Virus record (IMG/VR): IMGVR_UViG_3300027797_000042
Coordinates: 1 to 49,645 of that record
From: a virus
Strand: one strand, 5' to 3'
DNA: 49,645 bases
The notes under the pieces are model-generated. The model was given only the letters and a program-made list of their open reading frames with translations. It was not told the DNA's origin and made no database searches. Positions 40,647-49,645 of this stretch are shown one piece after another (positions within the stretch are counted from its first letter, which is position 1; each line of letters begins with the position of its first letter). Both the position numbers and the translations under genes were made by a program.

Positions 40647-42803
40647 ATGCCTACAACTTTAGAAAATGTTTTTTATCAAGACCATGCAGTAAAACTTGAT
40701 CCTGCTTGCCTTATTGAGTACAACATGAATGATTTAATTGATGGTATATCTGTATCAAATGTCGAGGTAGATTCTGGATATACTTCAGATGCTGCATATA
40801 GGGCACAGATAACTCATAAAGACTATTCTACTCGTCCACACGGAGCAGATGTTTCCTATCAATCAGATGGCCCTATACCATTTAAAAAACTATTCCCATT
40901 AGAATCTGTTGTACAGACAATGAGGCCATCCTCTTGCGGAATAAAATATTCTATTCCTGGAATCGGAGATAACCTCTCTGTTGGAACGGGAGGAGATGTT
41001 CCACAGAAATATAACTCTGTCCCCTACCCTACAGATAAACCAAGAATATATTATCCAGGAATATCTAATGCTTATAAGTATTGGGTGGGAGCAAAGAATA
41101 AAAATATTGCACTAAAGGTAACATATAAACACGATTCTACATCATGGACTGCCAGCAAAAAATCTGGTTCAATTCCAGTTGGCAATAAACATGCATTAGC
41201 AAACAAGATAGTTATTAAGTTTGAAAAATATCATTCCAAACCCACATCTGCTTGGGTATCTATAACAAAATCAAATGGCGAGGTCGTTTCAAATGTTGCC
41301 CTGACCCTTACCGATTTTGGTGCTGGATGGAATGGTGAAGTAGCTATTTATTATAATGGAACAACATGGAGTAAAAATGAGCCGACATCCTATTCAAATA
41401 CACAAGAAATAAAATCTATACAGCTTAATGCTTTGGTTCCTCAAGGAATAACACCAAGTGCAGATATAGGCGTAATTGAAATATCTGCAAGGTTGGTTAA
41501 GGATATATCATCTGATTTAATATCAATGTCTATTAATCAATCTTCATCTGCAGATGATGGAAGTGCTTTGCCAGTAGGAATAGTAAATTCAAATACACTT
41601 GAAATGTCTTTAGCAAACTACAGCCAATTTTCATCAACATTAATCCCTCAAGTTTATGAAAGAACAATTACTAGCTTTGATTCAACCAAATTATATCTGG
41701 TAAAAAATGCACTGCTTACTCCATTCTTTAAAATATATCATCCAGGCGGAGCTATTGACACAACATCTAGCCCTTATGATAAAAATTTGCAGGGAGAATT
41801 TTATATAGATACATATCAAATTTCAGAGCATGGTGACTATACAATAACAGCATTAGACGGATCTAAACAATTGATGGATACATTCTGTCCAGACATACTT
41901 TGTAAAGATTTCCCTTCCATTACAGTTATCATGAGACTACTTGATTCAGTAGGATTTACTAAATACAATTTTAATATAAAAAAGGTTGACGGCGTTGACG
42001 GCGTTGACGGCACAGATGACTCTATAACTAATTTAAACCATTGGTGGACGCAAGATACACAGACAGTTTGGGAAGCGCTACAAGAATTATGTAAAGATAG
42101 TCAAACAAATGCTTTCTTCGATAAGAATGGCGTACTTCAGATTTATACTAGAAACGCAATTTATGATACATCAAGAGAAATCGATTGGCAATTTACTCAA
42201 TCGCAAGATGGCGGTGTGCTGCCTAACATAATCTCATTTTCAAAAAATGAAATACCTTCTTCAAATTCAGTAAAAGTTTTATGGCAGACTCCTATATCAA
42301 GTACTTATATTGGAGGAGGTAGTGCCTTGTGGACCTCCCCAGCCTATTCTCTTAGCGCAGGAGGTTTAGGAGAAGATATTACGGCTGGTGGAATAACAGG
42401 TGAAAGCGAAGAGTTTTTAATAAATTTATATACAATTGATCCATATTCTAAGATAGAGTCTTTCTACAGCTACAACGGATTTGTTTTAATTGATTCTGAA
42501 ATAATAGAATATGACGCAATAGGATATCAATATGTAAAAAAGAATGGCGATCCCGTTGGTAATGTATGGATAACTTCTGCCTCTGACTTAAATCAATATC
42601 GTTCTGATTCAAAGCCTGGTGCAGCAGACTTTAACAAATATCAGGAGACGGCATTCTTTAAGCCTAATGGGAAGTACAGGATTAAAAAAGATAGCTATGG
42701 TAAGCTAGTTGGTAGAGGCGCTTTGGGTACAAAAGCAATAGCCCATTACACGCTTGAAGAATCCAAGGCAAAAAAATGGACAGTAAGAGAGGTTATATTT
42801 TAA
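40647..42803 (+). CDS. Tail hub/baseplate protein
   Basis: 718 residues with GAAGAGG upstream. SLANYSQFSSTLIPQVYERT, then QGEFYIDTYQISEHGDYTITALDGSKQLMDTF and ITVIMRLLDSVGFTKY resemble the hub family of actinobacterial siphoviruses that follows the distal tail gene. The middle holds three 9-bp GTTGACGGC repeats (41985-42011, GVDGVDGTD). It probably forms the tail tip ring that the fibres attach to. The stop overlaps the next gene (TAATG). Confidence 0.65.
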   Translation: MPTTLENVFYQDHAVKLDPACLIEYNMNDLIDGISVSNVEVDSGYTSDAAYRAQITHKDYSTRPHGADVSYQSDGPIPFKKLFPLESVVQTMRPSSCGIKYSIPGIGDNLSVGTGGDVPQKYNSVPYPTDKPRIYYPGISNAYKYWVGAKNKNIALKVTYKHDSTSWTASKKSGSIPVGNKHALANKIVIKFEKYHSKPTSAWVSITKSNGEVVSNVALTLTDFGAGWNGEVAIYYNGTTWSKNEPTSYSNTQEIKSIQLNALVPQGITPSADIGVIEISARLVKDISSDLISMSINQSSSADDGSALPVGIVNSNTLEMSLANYSQFSSTLIPQVYERTITSFDSTKLYLVKNALLTPFFKIYHPGGAIDTTSSPYDKNLQGEFYIDTYQISEHGDYTITALDGSKQLMDTFCPDILCKDFPSITVIMRLLDSVGFTKYNFNIKKVDGVDGVDGTDDSITNLNHWWTQDTQTVWEALQELCKDSQTNAFFDKNGVLQIYTRNAIYDTSREIDWQFTQSQDGGVLPNIISFSKNEIPSSNSVKVLWQTPISSTYIGGGSALWTSPAYSLSAGGLGEDITAGGITGESEEFLINLYTIDPYSKIESFYSYNGFVLIDSEIIEYDAIGYQYVKKNGDPVGNVWITSASDLNQYRSDSKPGAADFNKYQETAFFKPNGKYRIKKDSYGKLVGRGALGTKAIAHYTLEESKAKKWTVREVIF

Positions 42804-44512
42804 TGGCTTTTATACAAAATCTAATAGACGGTGGAGGGGCAGGCGAACCAGAAATCTATTTAACTGTTTCTCAAAAATCTGATACCTCTGTAGATCTATC
42901 TGTATATGACTCATCAACAGTACCAGAAAAATATAGAGTAATTTTTCAAAGACAGGTAAAAAGTAAAACAGCAGGAGTTGTATCCTATCAAAATGTAGGT
43001 AGCCAAATTATAGTAGATATAATCCCATTGGAAGGAATTAAAACTTTTTCTGGGTTAATGGCTGGAGGAATTTACAATATAACATTACAGAAGGTAAATG
43101 GAAGCACTGTTCAAAATATATCTACACAATATTATTTTACAATGTCTACTATTTCAGCAAACGGTTCATATTTTTCAAGGACAACAGATCCTATAAAAGT
43201 ATCTTCAAATAAATCCTACTTCCAGCTCGGCAGCGCAGCCCCTATAATAAATAAGTTTGTAGTAGCAACTAGACAATTTGATTCAACCCCTACGCCAAAC
43301 GGATTTTTCGCAGGAACCACATACCCAGGCGGCACATACCCAACATCTGCTAATAAATATTATATATTTGGAACAGCTCTTTATATGGAACCATTAAATG
43401 AAGCTCCTCATCAGTCTTCAGGAATTGGATTTTTTTTAAGTAATACTGCAAAAAGCGGGTATTATCTTAAAGTAGAATCAACTGGATCTGCTGCAACTGG
43501 AGACAGAAATACAATCAACCTGTACTTTGCGAACGGAACAAAATTAGAAAAAATAGCAGACTCACAAACAGATCCAGTAAAAAGGCTAGATAAAGTTCTG
43601 GGTGGAAAGTTTTATTGCATAGACATAAAGGTCAAAGTTGATTATGCAAACTATAAAGTTTTTATTGATGCTTATATAAATGGATTTAAGATATCTGGCA
43701 CACATATAATTACAGACAGAAATGCATGGAATAGCCTTGTTTCAAATCATACTGGAATTTTTTCCGAACAAGGCAAAACATTTTTTGACTATGTATATGC
43801 TAAAAGCATTACTGAAAAACAATATAATCAAATGAAATCAAATGTTAATTATTATGCTGGTCAATTCTCAAACGATTTATTAGATATTAACTTTGGAGAG
43901 ACATTCTATAATTTTAATTCTGGAGAAGACGACTATGCTAAAAGCCAAGATTCCGTAGACGAATTTGGTAAAGTTGTTAGAGAGATTGCTTATGTTAAGA
44001 CAAAGTTTTCTGCTAGACCTTCCTTTCCAATAAAATGGTCAGTTGGATCAAATAAATTTGCTAAAATTATTGCTAGTAAAACATCTAATTTCTCTGCCGA
44101 AGCATATGTATTAAATACATCTTCTACATCAATACCATTACAGTCCAGCAAGGGCGACAGTTTTTATTTAATTGGAAATACTTTAAGCTCGGCAGGACAG
44201 GTAGAATATAATACAGACGATACAGATCTATATACTACAACAGAACCATTAGTTTTTACTTCAAAGTGGATTCAAAATCAAAAAGATGCAAAGAATATAG
44301 CTGAGTGGATTAAGTCTAAATTTATTAATAGGGGTCAAATCATTAGCATGTCTGTATTTGGAAACCCTTTGCTTTCTGTAGGAGACATTATTACAGTTAA
44401 ATATTCTAATCAGGGCCTTGACGGATCTTCAGCAAAAAAGTTTATTATAACTAATATTACACAATCATTTGATCAAGGATTGGAGACAACTATACTATGT
44501 AGATCATTGTAG
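42803..44512 (+). CDS. Tail-tip protein with concanavalin-like domain between hub halves
   Basis: 569 residues from the ATG at 42803 (TAATG overlap, AGAGAGG upstream); an ATG at 42776 lies inside the previous gene. The N-terminus (QKSDTSVDLSVYDSSTVPEK... SGLMAGGIYNITLQKVNGS) is fibronectin-like. Residues ~115-350 (IFGTALYMEPLNEAPHQSSG... FYCIDIKVKVDYANYKVFID) fit a concanavalin-like sugar-binding fold. The C-terminus (WIQNQKDAKNIAEWIKSKF... LLSVGDIITVKYSNQGLDG) is hub-like. It is likely a baseplate component with a carbohydrate-binding module. Confidence 0.6.
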   Translation: MAFIQNLIDGGGAGEPEIYLTVSQKSDTSVDLSVYDSSTVPEKYRVIFQRQVKSKTAGVVSYQNVGSQIIVDIIPLEGIKTFSGLMAGGIYNITLQKVNGSTVQNISTQYYFTMSTISANGSYFSRTTDPIKVSSNKSYFQLGSAAPIINKFVVATRQFDSTPTPNGFFAGTTYPGGTYPTSANKYYIFGTALYMEPLNEAPHQSSGIGFFLSNTAKSGYYLKVESTGSAATGDRNTINLYFANGTKLEKIADSQTDPVKRLDKVLGGKFYCIDIKVKVDYANYKVFIDAYINGFKISGTHIITDRNAWNSLVSNHTGIFSEQGKTFFDYVYAKSITEKQYNQMKSNVNYYAGQFSNDLLDINFGETFYNFNSGEDDYAKSQDSVDEFGKVVREIAYVKTKFSARPSFPIKWSVGSNKFAKIIASKTSNFSAEAYVLNTSSTSIPLQSSKGDSFYLIGNTLSSAGQVEYNTDDTDLYTTTEPLVFTSKWIQNQKDAKNIAEWIKSKFINRGQIISMSVFGNPLLSVGDIITVKYSNQGLDGSSAKKFIITNITQSFDQGLETTILCRSL

Positions 44513-44521
44513 TTGATCAAA

Positions 44522-44530
44522 TGGTATAAT
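44522..44530 (+). promoter_or_regulatory. Extended -10 of a probable leaderless promoter
   Basis: TGGTATAAT ends 6 bases before the ATG at 44537, with no Shine-Dalgarno. This argues against a TTG start at 44513, which would lie upstream of the -10 box. Confidence 0.65.
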
Positions 44531-44536
44531 AAAAAA

Positions 44537-44914
44537 ATGGTAAAAAATATCCCGTCGGAACAAATAACACATGGATTTCCAATTGTCCTTCCCAAAAACA
44601 GCCCTGACCTATTGTGGCTAAATCCTAGAGAAGTTTTAATTGGAAAAGCAACCGACATTGAAAATTATTTAACATTGCCATTTAGGTCTACAGAAAAATA
44701 TTTAGAAGGCGATGGCGAGGGTGGCTCAGGCGATGAGTCCGTAGATAAAGTTGATTTGACGGATATTGAAAGTATAACCTATACAAAGTATTATGACTCA
44801 GTTACTAAGGCTACAAAATATAAAGCTGTTATTAAAATTAGAAATTCAAGTTCTGATAAGTCTAACGTACAGGGGGTTGACGCAAGGATATATAATGATC
44901 CCAGCGGAGAATAA
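44537..44914 (+). CDS. Small tail-region protein, unrecognised
   Basis: 125 residues from the leaderless ATG. A Pro-rich start (HGFPIVLPKNSPDLLWLNPREVL) is followed by an acidic Gly-Ser linker (EGDGEGGSGDESVDKVD) and a beta-rich end (SITYTKYYDSVTKATKYKA). It might link the hub to a fibre, but no family is recognised. The next ATG follows its stop directly. A separate promoter for such a small gene in the tail operon is unexpected. Confidence 0.55.
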   Translation: MVKNIPSEQITHGFPIVLPKNSPDLLWLNPREVLIGKATDIENYLTLPFRSTEKYLEGDGEGGSGDESVDKVDLTDIESITYTKYYDSVTKATKYKAVIKIRNSSSDKSNVQGVDARIYNDPSGE

Positions 44915-45853
44915 ATGATAAAAGGCACATATATTTTTTATGAAGACGGCAAAGAAGTATGCCGATCAAAAAACATCCTTACTAAATTTGGAAAGCGCTA
45001 TTTAACAAATGTTATAGCTGGCAATGTAAATGCTCTATCAAAGGAAGTAGCAATAGGCATAGATTCTACTGCCGCAACCGCAAATGATTCACGACTAGGA
45101 TTTGAATTTTACAGAACAGAGGTTACTCTTTCCAGTACAGACATTCAGCAAAATGGTGTGGACGGAAATGGACAGCCTGTATTTACTTATTCTGCTGTAT
45201 TCAAAACAACCCTACCTCAAGATATATCTGGTATTGTTAAAGAAGTTGGTTTATATCCTTTAACAAAAACTGGAACAAATAATTATGACAGTAGATTTAT
45301 ATCTGATTTTTCTAATCCAGCAGACTGGGAGGATACCCTTGGATCTTCCTCACAGGAAGTAATATCAGATGCCAGAGTCGGAGATTTCTTGGTTGGCATG
45401 ACATCAAATACAGGTGCCGTTAATGAATATAAAACAAATGCTCTTTTAGACCTTTCTGGATATAGCTCTGTTGATGCACTAACTGTAGCATACAGACAAT
45501 CTGATTTAAACCTTTCATCTTTCAGAATTAAATTCTATAGTACCGACACAGATTATTATTATGGACAAATATCTGGATCTTCAATTGGAGATAAGATTGC
45601 AACAATATCAATGAATACATTATTCTCAAACGTTGTCGGCAGCCCACAAAAAAATAACATTACAAAAATAGGTATTCAAATAACACCTACAAGCGGAGTA
45701 GCCCAGGTACTTTTTGACGGGATAAGAATAAACGACGAAGATACATTTGATCCAATATATGGCTTAATAAGCAGATCTGTACTTAGCACTCCTTTAATTA
45801 AATTAAACGGAAGACAGGTAGACATAGAGTATAAGCTGGATTTGAGTTTCTAA
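44915..45853 (+). CDS. Tail-tip/fibre structural protein
   Basis: 312 residues, directly after the previous stop. MIKGTYIFYEDGKEVCRSKNILTKFGKRYLTNVIAG is a typical start of tail-tip proteins, followed by EVGLYPLT and a beta-sandwich of concanavalin/jelly-roll type (about residues 130-280; LSSFRIKFYSTDTDYYYGQIS, KNNITKIGIQITPT). It probably sits at the base of the distal fibre. The Shine-Dalgarno is weak; translation may be coupled. Confidence 0.6.
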   Translation: MIKGTYIFYEDGKEVCRSKNILTKFGKRYLTNVIAGNVNALSKEVAIGIDSTAATANDSRLGFEFYRTEVTLSSTDIQQNGVDGNGQPVFTYSAVFKTTLPQDISGIVKEVGLYPLTKTGTNNYDSRFISDFSNPADWEDTLGSSSQEVISDARVGDFLVGMTSNTGAVNEYKTNALLDLSGYSSVDALTVAYRQSDLNLSSFRIKFYSTDTDYYYGQISGSSIGDKIATISMNTLFSNVVGSPQKNNITKIGIQITPTSGVAQVLFDGIRINDEDTFDPIYGLISRSVLSTPLIKLNGRQVDIEYKLDLSF

Positions 45854-45854
45854 A

Positions 45855-47753
45855 ATGGCATATAAAGATTTACTTAAAGACACTTCAGAAATTAAAGAAG
45901 ACGGAAACTATTTTCTACTAACAGTTACAGACCTTAGCCCAGCAGAAACTTACCCAATACAATTTAGATGGAAGTATAAAGATAAAACTTTTAGCGAATG
46001 GTCATCTTCTAAAAAATTAATAACACCAGGAGAATCAAATGTTCCAGTACCACAAATATTTAGTGGTGATTTTAAAACAGCACCAGGTAAAATAATTATA
46101 TATTGGAATGGAAAAGATTCTACTGGTGTAAATATGGTTGGAGTAGATAGAGTTAACGTCTATCTAGAAGATGCTAACGATACATTTGGTGATGGCTCAG
46201 ATCCAGTAGCATTTTTTAAGGAAAAAGGAACTGTATCTATAGCGGTTCCAGGTGGCACATATACTGTAAAACTTAGATCTATAACAGCGTTAGGAACTTT
46301 ATCTAATCCAACTCAGGGAATAACCTTAACAGTTCAAGATGGTGTAGCTGTTCAGGCTCCAACACTACCAACTGGACTATCAGTTGCAGCAGCACCATTT
46401 GCCCTTACAGTTAGCTGGACTGGAGAATATGCTGGAGATACTTTTACTGGATTTAAATCAATTAATATCTATGCAAGCACCACAGATTTAGGTGCTAGCA
46501 CAACTACTAATATTTCTAATAAACTAGTTGGGTCAATGACGGTAGATCAGACATCTAATAAAGTAACAGTTGGACTAGATGTATTAAAGCAGGTTTTAAC
46601 TTTAACCTCAACGCAAGCATATTCTACTGGAATGTACCTGTATTATATTGCAGTTAACGCTGATGGAACGCCTTATAAAGTTAGCGGAACAACAACTTAT
46701 ACAAGAATAAATTCTACTGCAGTTTCTCCAACTAAGGCAAATATTATAGATTTAGAAAATGGATTAATATCTATTGAAAACCTTGTTGCTGGAAACGGAC
46801 AATTTCAATCATGGCTAAGAACTGGAACCGCTGGTTCTTCTAGAATAGAGCTTTCTTCTGCAAACGTAAACTCTACTGAGGCTGGAGGATATCAAGTTCT
46901 TTCTGGCCTTACAGTTTACAATAGTGCAAACTCTCCAGTCTTTAGGGCGGACCTTTCTGGGAACGTAGCGTTTGGAGGGTACACACCAGGAGACATAGCA
47001 TCAATATCTACAACAGCATCTGGAGCATCCACAACAGCAACTGGCGCAGCAGCAACAGCAACTGGCGCAGCAGCAACAGCAACTGGCGCAGCAGCAACAG
47101 CAACTAGCGCAGCAGCAACAGCAGGAGATGCTCTTACCTTAGCGGGAACAGCAAATAATAGAACTAAAGATACGTTTAACTCTGATGGATCTGCAATAAA
47201 TAGAGCAGTACAGCTTACTTCTGGATTAGGTGCAATTTATTCCAACAAGCCTTCCTGGGAAAGCAACAATACTGGATGGTTTTTAGGATACAGTGGAACA
47301 ACACCAGTCATCGATATTGGAAGCACAGATAGCTATGTTAGATGGAACGGATCAGTACTTGATGTTAAAGGAACAATTACTGCAACTTCTGGAAGTTTTA
47401 CGGGAAGCATAACTGCAGAATCTGGAAGCATAACTGGAGATATGACAGTAGGAAATGTAATAATAAAGCCAAGTGGTAACGATGGCGGATTTTTAATAGA
47501 AGATTCAGGCGGAGCTGATATTTTATATGCTGCAACAGGTGGAGGCAGACTACTTCTCGGTAATGCAACCGAAGGGGTTGGAAGACAGGTTGAAGTAGCA
47601 AGGTCGGCACAAGTTGCTGGATCAGCAGCTGCAAACTCTGGTGGCTTGAGGAATATGTATACAATTACTACAGAACAATTTAATCTTAATACATCTGTTT
47701 ATTTAAATGACAGAACTGCAAACGGCGACGTCTTGCTAGTATGGACGCCGTGA
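45855..47753 (+). CDS. Tail-tip fibre with fibronectin-like domains and an AAATATG repeat
   Basis: 632 residues. Three fibronectin-III-like stretches (residues ~1-60, 65-155 and 165-275; note YFLLTVTDLSPAETYPIQFRW), then a helix-prone TATGAAA heptad repeated four times (nt 47033-47125), then a beta-helix-type part (FTGSITAESGSITGDMTVG). This is the design of receptor-binding side fibres. Its ATG has little Shine-Dalgarno, so translational coupling is probable. Confidence 0.7.
   Translation: MAYKDLLKDTSEIKEDGNYFLLTVTDLSPAETYPIQFRWKYKDKTFSEWSSSKKLITPGESNVPVPQIFSGDFKTAPGKIIIYWNGKDSTGVNMVGVDRVNVYLEDANDTFGDGSDPVAFFKEKGTVSIAVPGGTYTVKLRSITALGTLSNPTQGITLTVQDGVAVQAPTLPTGLSVAAAPFALTVSWTGEYAGDTFTGFKSINIYASTTDLGASTTTNISNKLVGSMTVDQTSNKVTVGLDVLKQVLTLTSTQAYSTGMYLYYIAVNADGTPYKVSGTTTYTRINSTAVSPTKANIIDLENGLISIENLVAGNGQFQSWLRTGTAGSSRIELSSANVNSTEAGGYQVLSGLTVYNSANSPVFRADLSGNVAFGGYTPGDIASISTTASGASTTATGAAATATGAAATATGAAATATSAAATAGDALTLAGTANNRTKDTFNSDGSAINRAVQLTSGLGAIYSNKPSWESNNTGWFLGYSGTTPVIDIGSTDSYVRWNGSVLDVKGTITATSGSFTGSITAESGSITGDMTVGNVIIKPSGNDGGFLIEDSGGADILYAATGGGRLLLGNATEGVGRQVEVARSAQVAGSAAANSGGLRNMYTITTEQFNLNTSVYLNDRTANGDVLLVWTP
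47033..47125 (+). repeat. 21-bp tandem repeat (about four units)
   Basis: ACAGCAACTGGCGCAGCAGC-type units encode TATGAAA. Nearly identical units, with one change (TATS), suggest slippage. The encoded stretch is a likely flexible stalk or coil. Confidence 0.85.
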
Positions 47754-47763
47754 TTGGATTAAT

Positions 47764-49290
47764 GTGACCGTTAAACTTAAATCAGGTGGAGTATGGAAAA
47801 ATGTTGCATCAATTAAACTTAAATCAGGTGGAGTATGGAAAAATGTTGCATCCGCATATTTAAAGTCTGGCGGGCTATGGAAGCTATTCTTTGGCACAGA
47901 TGTAGTTAATGAACCATCAATAGCACAAAGAGTAGCATTAGCAACAAACTCTGCTTCTATGCCAGCCACACTTACTGGAACTAACTATAGATGGACAAAT
48001 GCTACAGCATTAACATATAAATTTCAGTATAATGATGGGTTAGAATGGCTAGACGGAAATGGATCAAATGCAACTGGAGTTATAACTAATCCATCTGCAG
48101 GCTCATCAAATACAAAAACATATACTCCAATAATTGGAGATTTTCCATCATCTTCAGGAACATCGACAGGCTCATTCAGATTCCTTGTTACTGCAACAAA
48201 TACTGATGTATCTCCAACATTACAGACTATATCTACAAGCGATACAGTTTCTGTTCAAAATTCAATATCTCCAGTTACTCCAACAATATCAATGGCTGGA
48301 AACAGCAATATCTCTCAAACCACAGGAACAATTAACTGGAGTTCAACAAATCAAGTAAGCTTTGCATTAACTGGGTCTTTTAGCGATAGTGGAACAACTG
48401 CAACAAGTGTGGCAAAAACTGGCCTTACTGCAGGAACTACTTACTCTGGAACAGTAACGGTAACATCTTCTACTGGGAATACTGCATCCGCAAACTACAG
48501 CCTTGCAACAGATGCGGCAGTCCAACCTCCAGTTAGCCAAACAGATCCAGTATTGACTCAAACTTCGTCAGTCGGTATGTCTGTAACATCAGGATCATGG
48601 ACAAACAGTCCAACATCATATAGGTACAGATGGTATGAGCTGGTTAACAATGATTCTATAGAAATAGTAAGAGATGTTACAAATTCAAACATTTCGGACC
48701 TTTATTCTGGAAACATTGGTAATGATTATTTGGTTCAAGTAACAGCAAGTAATAGCGGTGGCTCGGCATCTAAATTTTCTAATGTTTTGAATCTTGCGCC
48801 GCCCACATGTACTGCTGGATGTGGATCTTATGGAGACATTCAATATGGGGCCTATTCAGATTGTGTTAACTGTTCAAAATCTAGAACTAGATCACAAACA
48901 AGAACATGCACAAATACCGACTGTACAACATATCCAGACACATTAACTCTTACACCTGAATCTACAAGTTGTTCATGTCCTACTTTTGAGGGAGACTGGA
49001 GTGCATATAGTGCATACGGTCCATACAGTGCATGCTCTGTTGTTGGATGCCTAGCTATTAAATTTAGAACCAGAACAAGGACAAGAGTAGTTCAAGATGC
49101 CTGCTGTAATTTATCAACACAAACACAAGAGCAAGAGCAGTCAACCTATTGTACAGTTACTAGGTACACATGCTCAAATTTTGACGTTACAAATGTCAAC
49201 AGCGTAAACTATTATGATTGTTTTAGCGTTGGTGCATGTACGGCCAGACAGGACCCGCAATGCGTAAGAACGGCATGCCAATTCTCTTGA
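47764..49290 (+). CDS. Tail-tip adhesin with KSGGVWK repeats and a thrombospondin-like Cys-rich end
   Basis: 508 residues from GTG; the overlapping ATG at 47762 stops at once. Three N-terminal 14-residue repeats (IKLKSGGVWKNVAS) are followed by Ig/fibronectin-like domains (~55-340). The last ~160 residues contain 18 cysteines, with WSAYSAYGPYSAC followed by KFRTRTRTRVVQD, which resembles thrombospondin type 1 repeats (WSxW...RxRxR). There is no signal peptide; it is expected on the virion tip. The Cys content implies disulfides or metal binding outside the cell. It is followed by a promoter that overlaps its stop codon. Confidence 0.7.
   Translation: MTVKLKSGGVWKNVASIKLKSGGVWKNVASAYLKSGGLWKLFFGTDVVNEPSIAQRVALATNSASMPATLTGTNYRWTNATALTYKFQYNDGLEWLDGNGSNATGVITNPSAGSSNTKTYTPIIGDFPSSSGTSTGSFRFLVTATNTDVSPTLQTISTSDTVSVQNSISPVTPTISMAGNSNISQTTGTINWSSTNQVSFALTGSFSDSGTTATSVAKTGLTAGTTYSGTVTVTSSTGNTASANYSLATDAAVQPPVSQTDPVLTQTSSVGMSVTSGSWTNSPTSYRYRWYELVNNDSIEIVRDVTNSNISDLYSGNIGNDYLVQVTASNSGGSASKFSNVLNLAPPTCTAGCGSYGDIQYGAYSDCVNCSKSRTRSQTRTCTNTDCTTYPDTLTLTPESTSCSCPTFEGDWSAYSAYGPYSACSVVGCLAIKFRTRTRTRVVQDACCNLSTQTQEQEQSTYCTVTRYTCSNFDVTNVNSVNYYDCFSVGACTARQDPQCVRTACQFS
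47771..47852 (+). repeat. Exact 40-bp direct repeat (42-bp period)
   Basis: 47771-47810 and 47813-47852 are identical. A third, diverged unit follows (YLKSGGLWK). Recent tandem duplication inside the gene. Confidence 0.9.
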
Positions 49291-49314
49291 CAACCACAGT
49301 GATTATAGTATAAT
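49287..49314 (+). promoter_or_regulatory. Full-consensus leaderless promoter
   Basis: TTGACA, 16-base spacer, TATAAT. The -10 ends 6 bases before the ATG at 49321, so RNA should begin at the start codon. Strongest promoter in the window; the -35 overlaps the stop codon of the preceding gene. Confidence 0.8.
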
Positions 49315-49320
49315 AAAAGC

Positions 49321-49645
49321 ATGATAGATCTAAATGATATAAATTGGAATAATCCAGGAGTAAAGCAGTCTAGAATGGACAGCGGGACTTTGGGTGAGGC
49401 TTTGGCCATGATAATAAATTCTAAAGTTGTATCAGTCTTATGTATAGATAAAGATTTTTCAAATATATTATGCTCAGCTATAAGTTTTGAGGAAATCGAT
49501 TATAATGATAATTCCTTCTATGTTAAAGTCATTACTTTAAATGAAGAGTATTTATTTAAATGTGATGAAATGACACAGGCAATACTTTTATCAAACTGCG
49601 ATTTAAGGCCAATACTAGAAAGACATAAATATAAAGAGATGGTCT
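49321..49645 (+). CDS. Unrecognised protein, 3' end outside window
   Basis: 108 codons are open to the right edge: MIDLNDINWNNPGVKQSRMD, then TLGEALAMIINSKVVSVLCI. No family is recognised. The strong, probably leaderless promoter just upstream suggests a new operon that may be expressed early or at a high level. There is no Shine-Dalgarno. The visible part looks soluble and mixed alpha/beta, without a membrane segment. Confidence 0.65.
   Translation, partial: MIDLNDINWNNPGVKQSRMDSGTLGEALAMIINSKVVSVLCIDKDFSNILCSAISFEEIDYNDNSFYVKVITLNEEYLFKCDEMTQAILLSNCDLRPILERHKYKEMV

Noticed and set aside
1-49645. tRNA genes, CRISPR arrays, integrase or attachment sites
   Set aside because: Gaps between genes are too short for most of these, and no cloverleaf, repeat-spacer pattern or recombinase motif was seen by eye.

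Overview
The window is a 49.6-kb stretch of an AT-rich tailed-phage genome with all genes on the + strand. It is almost fully coding, and no gap exceeds about 100 bases. The order portal, protease/scaffold, HK97-type capsid, connectors, major tail protein, frameshifted tail chaperone, very long tape measure, distal tail proteins marks a long-tailed siphovirus. An actinobacterial host is likely but not proven. Support comes from a group of genes that appear leaderless (a -10 box about 6-8 nt before an ATG with no Shine-Dalgarno), the style of the tape measure and chaperone, and a class II (B12-dependent) ribonucleotide reductase. AT-rich freshwater Actinobacteria are one possible host group; this is inference.

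Layout. 1-2453: 3' end of a glycosyltransferase, then the reductase. 2522-2758: small holin-like protein with an EF-hand loop. 2828-9073: tail-fibre and adhesin genes, ending with a protein that carries eleven FFxPPx hexapeptides. 9090-16011: a tightly packed cassette of six 2-oxoglutarate/Fe(II) oxygenases (prolyl-4-hydroxylase type), three related DUF6065-like proteins and one Cys-cluster protein. 16026-17933: LamG-like protein. 17996-25560: head module. 25660-38785: major tail protein, tail chaperone pair and a 3876-residue tape measure. 38817-49290: distal tail, hub, fibre and tip proteins, the last with a Cys-rich thrombospondin-like region. 49321-end: start of another leaderless gene.

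The most interesting hypothesis is that the six hydroxylases modify virion proteins. The Pro-rich FFGPPG/FFAPPG repeat protein immediately upstream contains X-Pro-Gly, the sequence collagen-type prolyl hydroxylases recognise, and a glycosyltransferase nearby could act on hydroxyproline. None of this is shown by sequence alone. Other notable points: a probable internal start with a perfect Shine-Dalgarno that would release the scaffold from the protease-scaffold gene; a C-CCA-AAC -1 frameshift site; and a tape measure that carries CHAP-like, zincin (HEFGH), lysozyme-like and ADP-ribosyltransferase-like segments between repeated Gly-rich linkers.

Two clear intrinsic terminators follow the two most abundant structural genes (capsid, major tail), each followed directly by a promoter. 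No terminase, integrase, tRNA, CRISPR or minus-strand gene was seen.
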